Source: Acidimicrobiaceae bacterium (GTDB lineage: Bacteria; Actinomycetota; Acidimicrobiia; Acidimicrobiales; RAAP-2). From it: a stretch of 62,519 nucleotides of DNA. The translations under genes and the position numbers were made by a program. Positions within the stretch are counted from its first letter, which is position 1. Every line of letters begins with the position of its first letter. The notes below the pieces were generated by a model. The model made no database searches, was not told where the DNA came from, and saw only the letters and a list, made by a program, of their open reading frames with translations. The stretch spans positions 1-62,519 of the forward strand of contig PKXA01000047.1 in NCBI GenBank assembly GCA_003133325.1. The letters run 5' to 3'. This document shows positions 18,955 to 26,613 of this stretch, piece by piece.

Positions 18955-20160
18955 ATGGATTTCGCGCTGTCGCCGAGGTCGGAGGAAGTGTGTGCCCGGA
19001 TGTGGGAGTTCATGCGGGAGGAGGTCTTCCCTGCGGAGAAGGAGTACGAGCGGTGGCGGGCGGACCACGACCCGCATGCGCACCCTCCGGTGCTGGAGCG
19101 GTTGAAGGCGTCGGCGAAAGGGCGGAATCTGTGGAACCTCTTCCTGCCCGAGATGTCGGGGTTGTCGAACCTCGAGTACGCCGGGGTCGCGGAGATCTCG
19201 GGATGGTCGCCGGTGATCGCACCGGAGGCCATCAACTGTCAGGCCCCGGACAGCGGCAACATGGAAACGCTGCACCTTTTCGCGACGCCGGAGCAGAAGA
19301 AGCAATGGCTCGAACCGTTGCTCTCCGGGGAGATCCGGTCGTCGTTCGCCATGACCGAACCGGACGTGGCGTCCTCGGATGCGACGAACATCACCACCGA
19401 AATGGTCCGTGACGGTGACGACTATGTGATCAACGGACGGAAGTGGTGGGTCAGCGGGGCCGCCGACGAGCGGTGCCGGGTGCTCATCGTGATGGGCAAG
19501 ACCGACCCGAAGGCGGAGACGCATCGGCAACAGTCGATGATCCTCGTGCCTCGGGATACTCCTGGGATGACAATCGAGCGGCACGTACCGATCTTTGGGT
19601 ACCAGGACCAACACGGGCACTCCGAAATCGTGTTCCGGAACGTGCGGGTGTCGGCGTCGAACATGCTGGCGGCCCAAGGGGATGGATTTATGGTCGCCCA
19701 AGCCCGACTGGGTCCGGGCCGAGTTCACCACGCCATGCGGGCTATCGGGATGGCCGAACGTGCCCTGGGGCTGATGGTAGATCGAGCGAAGTCGCGGGTG
19801 GCGTTCGGCAAGCACTTGTCCGACCAGGGGGTGGTGCGGGAGCTGATCGCTCAGTCCCGAATCGACATCGACCAGGTCCGACTGCTCGTGTACATGACGG
19901 CCTGGCTGATCGACAAGGACGGTGCCAAGGGAGCGCGCACCGAAATCGCGGCGATCAAGGTCGCCGCACCGGCGATGGCCGTGGCGGTGATCGATCGGGC
20001 GATCGAGGTGTTCGGGGGTGCCGGTGTCAGCGATGATACGCCGCTGGCGTATTTCTACGCTTGGGCCCGGAGCCTGCGCATTGTCGACGGGCCCGACGCC
20101 GTCCACCGGCGCTCGATCGCCAACGAAGAGCTCAAACGAAAACGCCCGTTTGTAGGTTGA
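18955..20160 (+). CDS. Acyl-CoA dehydrogenase, ACAD10/11-like
   Basis: 401 residues with a strong ribosome site (AGGAGG, 18939-18944) and only 4 bp after the kinase stop. The flavin-site motifs are MTEPDVASSDATN, INGRKWWVSGA, HGHSEIVFRNVRV and RLGPGRVHHAMRAIGMAERA. The C-terminus has GGAGVSDDTPLAY and RIVDGPDAVH. The APEAINCQAPDSGNMETL block is characteristic of ACAD11-type enzymes. In the levulinate pathway the LvaC homologue removes phosphate from a 4-phosphoacyl-CoA on the way to a normal beta-oxidation intermediate. I infer the same role here as the last step of the operon. Confidence 0.88.
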   Translation: MDFALSPRSEEVCARMWEFMREEVFPAEKEYERWRADHDPHAHPPVLERLKASAKGRNLWNLFLPEMSGLSNLEYAGVAEISGWSPVIAPEAINCQAPDSGNMETLHLFATPEQKKQWLEPLLSGEIRSSFAMTEPDVASSDATNITTEMVRDGDDYVINGRKWWVSGAADERCRVLIVMGKTDPKAETHRQQSMILVPRDTPGMTIERHVPIFGYQDQHGHSEIVFRNVRVSASNMLAAQGDGFMVAQARLGPGRVHHAMRAIGMAERALGLMVDRAKSRVAFGKHLSDQGVVRELIAQSRIDIDQVRLLVYMTAWLIDKDGAKGARTEIAAIKVAAPAMAVAVIDRAIEVFGGAGVSDDTPLAYFYAWARSLRIVDGPDAVHRRSIANEELKRKRPFVG

Positions 20161-20374
20161 CCCGAACCGTGGGGAGACGACGTGGAAGTCTCAGCCCGGA
20201 CTACGTGGTCGAGGAGGCTGTTCTGGAGGCGGTGGAGACCGGTTACCAGCGGTGCCGGGACACGGTGAGTCCCTGATCGACCCGATGCCCGCCTCCACTT
20301 CCTCCACGGCCTCGATCACGGCGTTGCGACTCGTGCCAGTCGCCTCGGCCACGGTGGACACATCAGCCGCGAAC

Positions 20375-20779
20375 ACAGAAAGTCCGAGCTGGCGCAGAAG
20401 ATCACCACGCCGATGAGCATCAGTCTCTTCCGCCCGAAGTTATCGCCCCGGCTACCGCAGATCAGCATCAGGCTGGCGAAGGCCAGGGCGTACCCGCTGA
20501 CACCCACCGAAGGTGGGCCACCCCGGCGTGGAGCCCGGACTGGACCGCCGACTGGGTGGCGCTGATCACCGTGTTGTCGAGGAAGGTCAGGAACAGGATC
20601 GACAGCAGCACCACCATCCCGTAGTGCGGTACCAACGAACGCGGGGTGGCCGGCGCCGAGGGTTCGTCCGAGTCGACGCCGGCGGAGGTCGGCGGAGGTC
20701 GGCGGGGAAGGCTCGAGTCCGGTCCCTGCCTGCCGGGTGATGTCCATCGGGGCTTCCGTCTCCAGCATGGGCGGTCCAC
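20375..20779 (-). pseudogene. DHA2-type MFS drug transporter remnant
   Basis: The first two membrane segments of an MFS exporter are recognisable: VVLLSILFLTFLDNTVISAT, then HAGVAHLRWV. After a one-base deletion near 20500 the homology continues in another frame as SGYALAFASLMLICGSRGDN, then GRKRLMLIGVVIFCAS. The family needs WVVSGY at the junction; the DNA lacks one G there. Homology stops near 20375, so 10-12 of the usual 12-14 segments are missing. It is dead by frameshift and truncation. Bases 20161-20374 hold no recognised gene. Confidence 0.68.
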
Positions 20780-20790
20780 AGGGCGGCAAG

Positions 20791-21009
20791 GGCATTCCTC
20801 GTCCGCTCCTTCTCACCCGTGACGCCGGGGCGGGCCCCCTGGACTACGTGGCGGCGCAGGTGCTGGCTCTGAGCAAGATGGACTGGAACAACGACTCTCT
20901 CTACGACGGTCTGCCATGCGCCGTTCGCTGTGCGAAAGTCCTGGCCAAGACCATCAAACACATGCCCGATCTGGCTCCGCAGCCGTATGATTACCGTCTC
21001 TTCATGTGA
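20791..21009 (+). pseudogene. Prokaryotic Argonaute, C-terminal PIWI remnant
   Basis: The plus frame reads IPRPLLLTRDAGAGPLDYVA, then AQVLALSKMDWNNDSLYDGL, PCAVRCAKVLAKTIKHMPDL and a natural C-terminus YDYRLFM at the stop 21007-21009. This is the end of a PIWI domain: the PxPL strand, the LxLSKMDWN helix and the LP…AKVLAK helix seen in long prokaryotic Argonautes. The rest of the protein (N, PAZ, MID, most of PIWI) is absent. It starts where the MFS remnant on the other strand begins. The assignment rests on motif memory and needs a profile search. Confidence 0.55.
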
Positions 21010-21126
21010 CTCTCGTCACGTTGCTGTCGGACCAGGGCCACGTCAAAGTCCCGGTGATGAGCTCCTGACCTGGTAGTCCGTCTCTCGATTGACGAAGTGT
21101 TCGCCTGTCGTGGTAGCTGTACCTGC

Positions 21127-21500
21127 GTGCCGGAGCGCTTCGAGACATCCCAGGGCCTCGTGGTGCGCCCCGTCGTCGCCTCCGAGATCGGTCGCTTCGA
21201 CGCACTACTGGACGAACATCACTGGTTGGGCCGTGGCCTGGTCGGTGAGACCCTGCGCCACATAGCGGTGATCGACGGCGAATGGATCGGTCTCGTCGGC
21301 TATGGGTCACCTGCGCTCACGTGCTCCGCGCGTGACTGGTGGATCGGGTGGTCGCCCACCGTCCGGTACCGGCGCTTGCGGTTCGTCGCCAACAACCAAC
21401 GGTTCTGCATCCTGCCTGCCGGCCGCTACCCGAACGTCGCCTCGGCTGTCCTCGGTGCCTCACTGCGGCGGTTGGCTGCGGACTGGGAATCCGTTTGCAG
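21127..21500 (+). pseudogene. DUF4338 (DruA-like) protein, N-terminal remnant
   Basis: Reading from the GTG at 21127: LVVRPVVASEIGRFDALLDE, HHWLGRGLVGETLRHIAVID, SARDWWIGWSPTVRYRRLRF, VANNQRFCILPAGRYPNVAS and LGASLRRLAADWES. This matches the N-terminal half of the DUF4338 family, which includes DruA of the Druantia defence system and many transposon-linked proteins. After ADWES the family similarity is lost and the frame ends at 21645 in unrelated residues, over the start of the next gene. The C-terminal half is missing, so it is presumably inactive. Confidence 0.6.
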
Positions 21501-21523
21501 CCGCACCAGAAAGAAGAAGTCCA

Positions 21524-22279
21524 TTGCCGGGCACGCGGATTCCCTTCGCACCCGAGCTCGGCCTGGCCACGCGCGCCGGCGTCGGCACCGAGCCCAGGGT
21601 GGTCGCAGACCGCTTGCGCAAGCTCGGCTGGCTGCTGCCCACTGAGACGGCAGGTGTGTGGGAGTTCGCTCCCGCCGCCCACGCAGGACCGATCGGCCAC
21701 GGCGACCAGTTCCTCGAGCTGCGGGCCTCCCTCGCCAATCGCCCATCGCTCGACGCCGCGGTGTGTCTGACGTCGGCTTTGCTCGCCCATGGGCTTACCG
21801 ATCGCGCTCCGGACCGCCTCGAAGTTGCCGTGAAGAAGGGGGCCTCGATCCCCGAAGGATTGCACCGCGCCACGCGGGTTGTCGTCTTCGACTCCAATCT
21901 CACTCCCGAGCGGTCCCGCGGTGTACCCGTCCACTTGCCCGCTACCATCCTCGTGCACGTAGCGGCTCGACCAGCCGACGTGCGGAGCTGGGGGACGATC
22001 GCCGATGCCCTGCCCGATCTCGTCGACGTGGTGACGCCGGCCGACATCGAGGCTGAGCTCGCGGGCCGGCCCCGATCGGTGCGAGTCCGTCTCGCCTACC
22101 TCTCCCAGGGCGTCGCCCCCGACCTCGCCGATCGCCTTCTCCCGGCAGATGAGGGGGGACGCTCCGCCCCGAAGGTCTGGTTCGGGCCCCGCGGCAGCCT
22201 CAAGCGCCAGAGTGCCCGGTTCTCGGTCGCCGACACCCTGTTGCCGTTCGATCCCGCCGGCTTACTCCCGGTGACGTGA
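21524..22279 (+). CDS. AbiEi-like type IV antitoxin/regulator, orphan
   Basis: About 251 residues from a possible TTG start at 21524 (MPGTRIPFAPELG). A winged-helix start (VVADRLRKLGWLLPTETAGV) is followed by WEFAPAAHAGPIGHGDQFLE, AAVCLTSALLAHGLTDRAPD, VHLPATILVHVAARPADVRSW and APKVWFGPRG, ending VADTLLPFDP. This layout is that of AbiEi-type antitoxins and related transcriptional regulators. No AbiEii nucleotidyltransferase toxin follows; the next frame is an SCO1 fragment. The normal start may have been lost at the junction with the DUF4338 remnant at about 21500, so the gene could be 5'-truncated. Confidence 0.55.
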   Translation: MPGTRIPFAPELGLATRAGVGTEPRVVADRLRKLGWLLPTETAGVWEFAPAAHAGPIGHGDQFLELRASLANRPSLDAAVCLTSALLAHGLTDRAPDRLEVAVKKGASIPEGLHRATRVVVFDSNLTPERSRGVPVHLPATILVHVAARPADVRSWGTIADALPDLVDVVTPADIEAELAGRPRSVRVRLAYLSQGVAPDLADRLLPADEGGRSAPKVWFGPRGSLKRQSARFSVADTLLPFDPAGLLPVT

Positions 22280-22614
22280 GCCCAAACCCCTACAACCTCA
22301 CCGTGAGCGACGTTGCCACCTACTCTCAGGTGCACCAACTGAACACGATCCCGTCGTGGCACTTCTTCACTGGCTCAGTGAGTGATCTCACGGCCGTCTG
22401 GCACAGCTACGGCATCGAAGTCGAAGTCCCCACCCCGGATGCCGACATCATCCACACCTCGGTCGTGTTCTTCATTGATCCAAGCGGTCACGAGCGCTAC
22501 ATCGCTACACCGATGGACGATCACACAGCCCAAGGCAGTGCCTACCTCCCTGCAGGCCCGCTTGCCTCGTGGGGAGACGGGATTGCTCTCGTGACCCGCC
22601 AGCTCATCCGATAG
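22276..22614 (+). pseudogene. SCO1/SenC-type copper chaperone, C-terminal fragment
   Basis: 112 residues with the C-terminal half of an SCO1-like thioredoxin fold: VHQLNTIPSWHFFTGSVSDL, VWHSYGIEVEV, DIIHTSVVFFIDPSGHERYI with the copper-ligand His of the family, and AYLPAGPLASWGDGIALVTR. The N-terminal half with the membrane anchor and the CxxxC copper site is missing. A GTG overlaps the AbiEi stop, but this looks accidental. It is probably inactive. Confidence 0.6.
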
Positions 22615-22664
22615 GTCGAGATGGTCTGCTTCGGGGCGGACCGACGAGCTGAGATACTGGCTTC

Positions 22665-23309
22665 ATGGCATCAGATGGGCCGGCGGTGAGAAACGAGACC
22701 AGGGAAGAACACTGGAACTCCGTGTATGAACAGAGGGGCACAGCTGGCGTCAGTTGGTATCAACCGACTCCAGAGATGTCGCTTGCACTCATCGAGAGGC
22801 TGGCCGTTCCGACCAATGCAGGCATCATCGATATCGGAGGTGGTGCATCTCGGCTGGCAGCATCGCTCCTGGCTCGGGGGTTCGATGACCTCACAGTGCT
22901 CGATGTCTCTGCACGGGCACTGGAGCTGTCACAGGCACAACTCGGACCTGATGCACGGAAGGTCCAGTGGCTGCAGGAGGACCTCCTCTCCTGGTCACCG
23001 TCTCGGACCTACGACCTGTGGCATGACCGTGCTGTGTTCCATTTCCTCATCGATCCAGCGAGCCAACAGCGTTATGTGGAGTTGCTCCGTGCTGGGGTTG
23101 CTCTGGACGGGCACGTCATTCTCGGAACGTTCGCTCTCGACGGCCCCGAGGAGTGCTCTGGACTTCCTGTCGCTCGCTACGACGGTGCCACGCTTGGCAC
23201 TGTGCTCGGGACCGGCTTTGTCCTAATCGATGAATGGCAGGAGAAACACCGCACCCCAACCGGAGCCATCCAGCCATTCACCTGGACAGCGTTCAAGAGA
23301 GAGATGTGA
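22665..23309 (+). CDS. Class I SAM-dependent methyltransferase
   Basis: 214 residues. SAM-binding motif I is IIDIGGGASRLAASLL, the acidic end of strand 2 is LTVLDVSARALELS, and motif IV follows DLWHDRAVFHFL. The start REEHWNSVYEQRGTAGVSWY places it among small TehB-like or thiopurine/heavy-metal methyltransferases that often occur in metal-resistance clusters. The next gene's GTG overlaps its stop. It opens a block of genes with lower GC than the core genes, and it is followed by copper-related genes. The substrate is unknown. Confidence 0.75.
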   Translation: MASDGPAVRNETREEHWNSVYEQRGTAGVSWYQPTPEMSLALIERLAVPTNAGIIDIGGGASRLAASLLARGFDDLTVLDVSARALELSQAQLGPDARKVQWLQEDLLSWSPSRTYDLWHDRAVFHFLIDPASQQRYVELLRAGVALDGHVILGTFALDGPEECSGLPVARYDGATLGTVLGTGFVLIDEWQEKHRTPTGAIQPFTWTAFKREM

Positions 23310-23527
23310 ACCACCTCGCCATCACCATCTACGGCGTGTGTGCTGTCACCTTCACGATGGTGATGTATGCACTCGAAGGAGGAGACCGGAGGTTCGTCCT
23401 GGCTTTCGCTGTTGGCTGTCTTCTCTCCAGTGCCTACGGGTTCCTTGCAGGCGCTGGGCCGTTTGGTGTCGTGGATGTCACCTGGTCAGGCGTTGCATTG
23501 CGACGGTTTGCCTCGATACATGTCTGA
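23306..23527 (+). CDS. Small two-helix membrane protein
   Basis: 73 residues from a GTG overlapping the methyltransferase stop by 4 bp. Two hydrophobic segments (LAITIYGVCAVTFTMVMYAL, FVLAFAVGCLLSSAYGFLAG) flank a short EGGDRRF loop, ending GPFGVVDVTWSGVALRRF. I recognise the pattern from small actinobacterial membrane proteins of unknown function. Tight coupling to the methyltransferase supports that it is translated. Confidence 0.6.
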   Translation: MNHLAITIYGVCAVTFTMVMYALEGGDRRFVLAFAVGCLLSSAYGFLAGAGPFGVVDVTWSGVALRRFASIHV

Positions 23528-23710
23528 ACACCACGCTCACCATGGCTCCGTCACCGGCAGACTCTCCGTGTCACGAGTCAGGCTGGCCACATCCTCCGGC
23601 TCGCCACGAATGCCGTTTCCCGTCACGACCTTCTGGCCAAGGTCTTTCGACTCTAGGACGCCGAGCAGAGTGCAGCGCAGAATGGAGTCAGACGACTGGA
23701 GGCATCGCGC

Positions 23711-23956
23711 ATGATGTACGGATGGGGTAACGGCTGGGGGGCTGGGATGTGGATCGTCATGGCTGTTGCCATGGTGGTCTTCTGGGCCATCGTCGTGTTC
23801 GGCATCGTCGCTCTCGTCCGCACCTTTGGCCATACTCACGACCAACCGGCAGTCCCTCCAGCAGACCCGGAGTCCATCCTGCGAGAGCGGCTCGCCCGAG
23901 GAGAGATCGACGAGGAGGCGTTCAGGAAGACGCTCGCTGCACTCCGGGAGAAGTAG
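23711..23956 (+). CDS. SHOCT-domain small membrane protein
   Basis: 81 residues: an N-terminal Gly/Trp-rich stretch (MMYGWGNGWGAGMW), one membrane helix (IVMAVAMVVFWAIVVFGIVA) and a C-terminal SHOCT motif (DPESILRERLARGEIDEEAF). SHOCT proteins commonly flank metal and stress-response membrane proteins. The stop shares one base with the start of the cupredoxin gene (TAGTG), so the two are coupled. Confidence 0.75.
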   Translation: MMYGWGNGWGAGMWIVMAVAMVVFWAIVVFGIVALVRTFGHTHDQPAVPPADPESILRERLARGEIDEEAFRKTLAALREK

Positions 23957-24498
23957 TGGCAAGCCGTCTCCGCTCTCACGGAGCCCTGGTGCTCGTCGTC
24001 GTCCTCCTTGCTGCAGCGTCAATGGCCCTTGTCGGTGTTGTGGTCAACGGCTTTGGCCGCAGCACGACAGCCGTTGCCTCGTGCGAGCCATCCCATACAG
24101 CAAGCCAGGTCGTCCAGGTCGGGCTCTACGACGGGGGAAACGGCATGATGGGTGCAGCCCCCATGATGCTCCGTCTCATCCCGAGCCCGTCGTCCGGCTC
24201 GGCAGGCCAGGTGACTTTCGTTGTCACGAACTACGGAGCGCTGAATCACGAGTTCCTCGTGCTCCCCATGCCAGCCGACGGGATCGGGACTCGACCTGTC
24301 GGGAGTGACGGCAAGATCGACGAGTCCCAGAGCCTTGGTGAGGCATCGACCTCATGCGGGGCCGGTCCGGGCAATGGCATCGCAACAGGGTCCCGGAGCT
24401 GGGTGACCCTCACGCTCCGTCCGGGCAACTACGAATTGCTGTGCGATGTGCCGTGGCACTACGCCGACGGGATGTACGCAGCCTTCACGGTGACGTAG
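23956..24498 (+). CDS. Membrane-anchored cupredoxin-like copper protein
   Basis: 180 residues from GTG 23956, with an N-terminal hydrophobic anchor (LVLVVVLLAAASMALVGVVV). The C-terminal ~100 residues form a type I copper domain. The ligand set is visible as His98 (ALNHEF), Cys163, His168 and Met173 in ELLCDVPWHYADGMYAAF, the sulfocyanin-like C-x4-H-x4-M spacing. It would sit outside the membrane as a copper carrier or sequestering protein, consistent with CsoR regulation next door. Confidence 0.75.
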   Translation: MASRLRSHGALVLVVVLLAAASMALVGVVVNGFGRSTTAVASCEPSHTASQVVQVGLYDGGNGMMGAAPMMLRLIPSPSSGSAGQVTFVVTNYGALNHEFLVLPMPADGIGTRPVGSDGKIDESQSLGEASTSCGAGPGNGIATGSRSWVTLTLRPGNYELLCDVPWHYADGMYAAFTVT

Positions 24499-24536
24499 TA
24501 GTCCAGGCCTCCTCCCCCACGGGCGAGTCCGGCCTG

Positions 24537-24564
24537 TTGAATCGATACCCCCACGGGGTATACT
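24537..24564 (+). promoter_or_regulatory. csoR promoter with CsoR operator in the spacer
   Basis: -35 TTGAAT (24537-24542), 16-nt spacer and -10 TATACT (24559-24564) form a strong sigma70-like promoter 24 nt before the csoR ATG. Inside the spacer the inverted repeat ATACCCC-CAC-GGGGTAT (24545-24561) matches the known CsoR operator type (TACCCC/GGGGTA). Apo-CsoR would block RNA polymerase, and Cu(I) would release it, turning on csoR and the permease. Confidence 0.85.
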
Positions 24565-24587
24565 CTCCTCAGAAGGAGGGTCACCCC

Positions 24588-24875
24588 ATGACGATGCCCG
24601 GATACATCGACGAGAAGCCAGCCATCCAGAAGCGACTCCGACGGATCGAAGGACAGGTCCGAGGTCTGCAGCGGATGGTCGATGAGGATCAGTACTGCAT
24701 CAACATCCTCGACCAGGTTTCAGCAACGACCCGTGCACTCCAGGCAGTCGCACTCGAACTCCTCGACGACCATCTCTCGCACTGCGTCGTGAACGCTGTC
24801 GCTGCAGGTGGGCAAGAGGCTGACGACAAGATCATCGAGGCATCTGCAGCTATCGCCCGGATGGTCAGATCGTGA
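24588..24875 (+). CDS. csoR: Copper-sensing transcriptional repressor CsoR
   Basis: A 95-residue all-helical repressor of the CsoR/RcnR family. The Cu(I) ligands appear as Cys37 (DQYCINIL), His62 and Cys66 (DHLSHCVV), the same spacing as M. tuberculosis CsoR (36/61/65). The DNA-binding start RLRRIEGQVRGLQRMV is conserved. GGAGG lies just upstream of the ATG at 24588. The operator is inside its own promoter (24537-24564), so it is autoregulated. The stop overlaps the permease GTG by 4 bp. Confidence 0.92.
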   Translation: MTMPGYIDEKPAIQKRLRRIEGQVRGLQRMVDEDQYCINILDQVSATTRALQAVALELLDDHLSHCVVNAVAAGGQEADDKIIEASAAIARMVRS

Positions 24876-26401
24876 TCCACGTCGTCGCAGCGGTGCCTCC
24901 GCTCGTCGATATCGGGAGGAGCCTCCGAGAGGGCTTCTTCATGTTCTGGGAAACGCTCTGGGCACTCGTGCTTGGCTTCACCCTGTCGGGTGTCGTCCAG
25001 GCATTCGTCTCCAAGGAACAGATGCAGGCGAAGCTCGGCAATCACCGGCCCGCTGCAGTCGGTCGGGCTGCTGGCTACGGGATGGTGTCATCGAGCTGTT
25101 CCTATGCAGCCTCAGCGATGTCGAAGTCCCTCTTTGTCAAGGGGGCTGACTTCGTTGCTGCCATGGTGTTCATGGTCGCCTCGACGAATCTTGTTGTCGA
25201 GCTTGGCATCGTGATGCTCGTCCTCCTCGGCTGGCAGTTCATGGCTGCAGAGTTCGTCGGTGGACCGATCATGATCATCCTGCTCGCCCTCCTGGGCGGC
25301 TTCGTCTTTCGGTCTGCCCTCGTGGAGGCTGCTCGTCGTCGAGTCCAGGGTGAGGGAGCCCACGGACAGGGTCATGTCCACGACCACGCTGCAATGACTG
25401 GCGTCTCAGCGGAACGGCAAGAGGAGCTTGAGCAGTCGTCGTGGTCCTCGAAGGTCCGCTCTCCTGCTGCGTGGTCGGATGCTGCAAGCTATGCCGTTTC
25501 CGATGTCACGATGCTCCGACGGGAGCTGGTCATCGGCTACACCATTGCCGGGTTCCTGGCCGTTCTCGTTCCAACACACGTGTGGAACGTGCTCTTCATC
25601 CACGGCCACGGCTTCTGGACGGGTCTGGAGAATGCCCTCGTCGGCCCACTCATCGCTGTGCTGAGCTGGGTCTGCTCCATCGGGAATGTTCCACTGGCTG
25701 CTGCTCTGTGGTCAGGAGGGATCAGCTTCGGTGGCGTGATCTCATTCATCTTCGCTGACCTCATTGCCATGCCCCTCATCCTCATCTATCGGAAGTTCTA
25801 CGGGACCAAGCTCACCCTTCGGATCGTCGGCCTCTTCTATGTGCTTATGGCAACTGCTGGGTTTGCAACTGAAGGCATCTTCCGGCTCTTCCATGCTGTG
25901 CCAACGGCCAGAACCCTGCAGGTGACCTCAGCTCACTTCGAGTGGAACTACACGACCGTCCTGAACATCCTCTTCCTCGTCCTGGCTGTCGGCGTGTGGT
26001 GGCTTGCACGAAACAAGAAGCGATTCGGGGGTGGCACTGGCTACGCCATCGACCCTGTCTGTGGGATGCAGGTCCGGAAGGCAGATGCTCCGGCGACTGC
26101 TGTCGCTGACGGAGACACCCTGTACTTTTGCTCGGACCGCTGCCACAGCCGGTACACGTCCGGACAGAAGACAGCAACGCAGGACGGACACCCGATGACA
26201 GTGCTGCCCCTGACAGCCAAACCATCCCACGTCGCATCGGCAACAACGGCAGTCGATCCGGTCTGCGGAATGACTGTGGACACGGCCCACGCTGGTGCAC
26301 ACCGTGACCACGACAGCGTGACCTACTCCTTCTGTGGCCAAGGCTGCGCCAAGAAGTTTGACGCCAACCCGGACCACTACATTCACGAGGTGAAGACATG
26401 A
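24872..26401 (+). CDS. SO_0444-type permease with two C-terminal YHS domains
   Basis: 509 residues. Residues 1-365 form a polytopic permease of the DUF318/ArsP-like family, with two repeated halves carrying GYGMVSSSCSYAASAMSKSL and WVCSIGNVPLAAALWSGGIS, and a His-rich cytoplasmic loop (GQGHVHDHAA). After a final helix come two YHS metal-binding domains: DPVCGMQVRKADAPATA near residue 391 with FCSDRCHSRY, and DPVCGMTVDTAHAGAH near residue 465 with FCGQGCAKKF. It is coupled to csoR by a 4-bp overlap and should export copper or a related metal, the YHS domains delivering or sensing it. Confidence 0.82.
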   Translation: MIHVVAAVPPLVDIGRSLREGFFMFWETLWALVLGFTLSGVVQAFVSKEQMQAKLGNHRPAAVGRAAGYGMVSSSCSYAASAMSKSLFVKGADFVAAMVFMVASTNLVVELGIVMLVLLGWQFMAAEFVGGPIMIILLALLGGFVFRSALVEAARRRVQGEGAHGQGHVHDHAAMTGVSAERQEELEQSSWSSKVRSPAAWSDAASYAVSDVTMLRRELVIGYTIAGFLAVLVPTHVWNVLFIHGHGFWTGLENALVGPLIAVLSWVCSIGNVPLAAALWSGGISFGGVISFIFADLIAMPLILIYRKFYGTKLTLRIVGLFYVLMATAGFATEGIFRLFHAVPTARTLQVTSAHFEWNYTTVLNILFLVLAVGVWWLARNKKRFGGGTGYAIDPVCGMQVRKADAPATAVADGDTLYFCSDRCHSRYTSGQKTATQDGHPMTVLPLTAKPSHVASATTAVDPVCGMTVDTAHAGAHRDHDSVTYSFCGQGCAKKFDANPDHYIHEVKT

Positions 26402-26613
26402 GCGAACCATCCGAACAACCAGAGCAACCGACCTTCGCCAGCGAGAGAACATCCTTCGGGGTCTCGACAAGACCCAGGGCGCTGGCAGACCTAAGCGGTA
26501 CCGCCTGCGAGCCACCAGCATGCGTCCGATTGCACCGCATTGCAGTCCTCCCAGGTCAACCACCCCAGCCTTGGAGGGACGGTTGCCAGATCCTCGCCCG
26601 ACCGGTGCGGTAG
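26398..26613 (+). pseudogene. Truncated downstream frame of the copper operon
   Basis: An ATG overlapping the permease stop (ATGA) starts a 71-residue frame, MSEPSEQPEQPTFASERTSF onward. The hydrophilic first ~30 residues look like the start of a real protein, but from about 26490 the sequence is antisense to the neighbouring minus-strand gene. I read it as the first codons of a third operon gene cut off at the island boundary. No function can be assigned. Confidence 0.3.
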
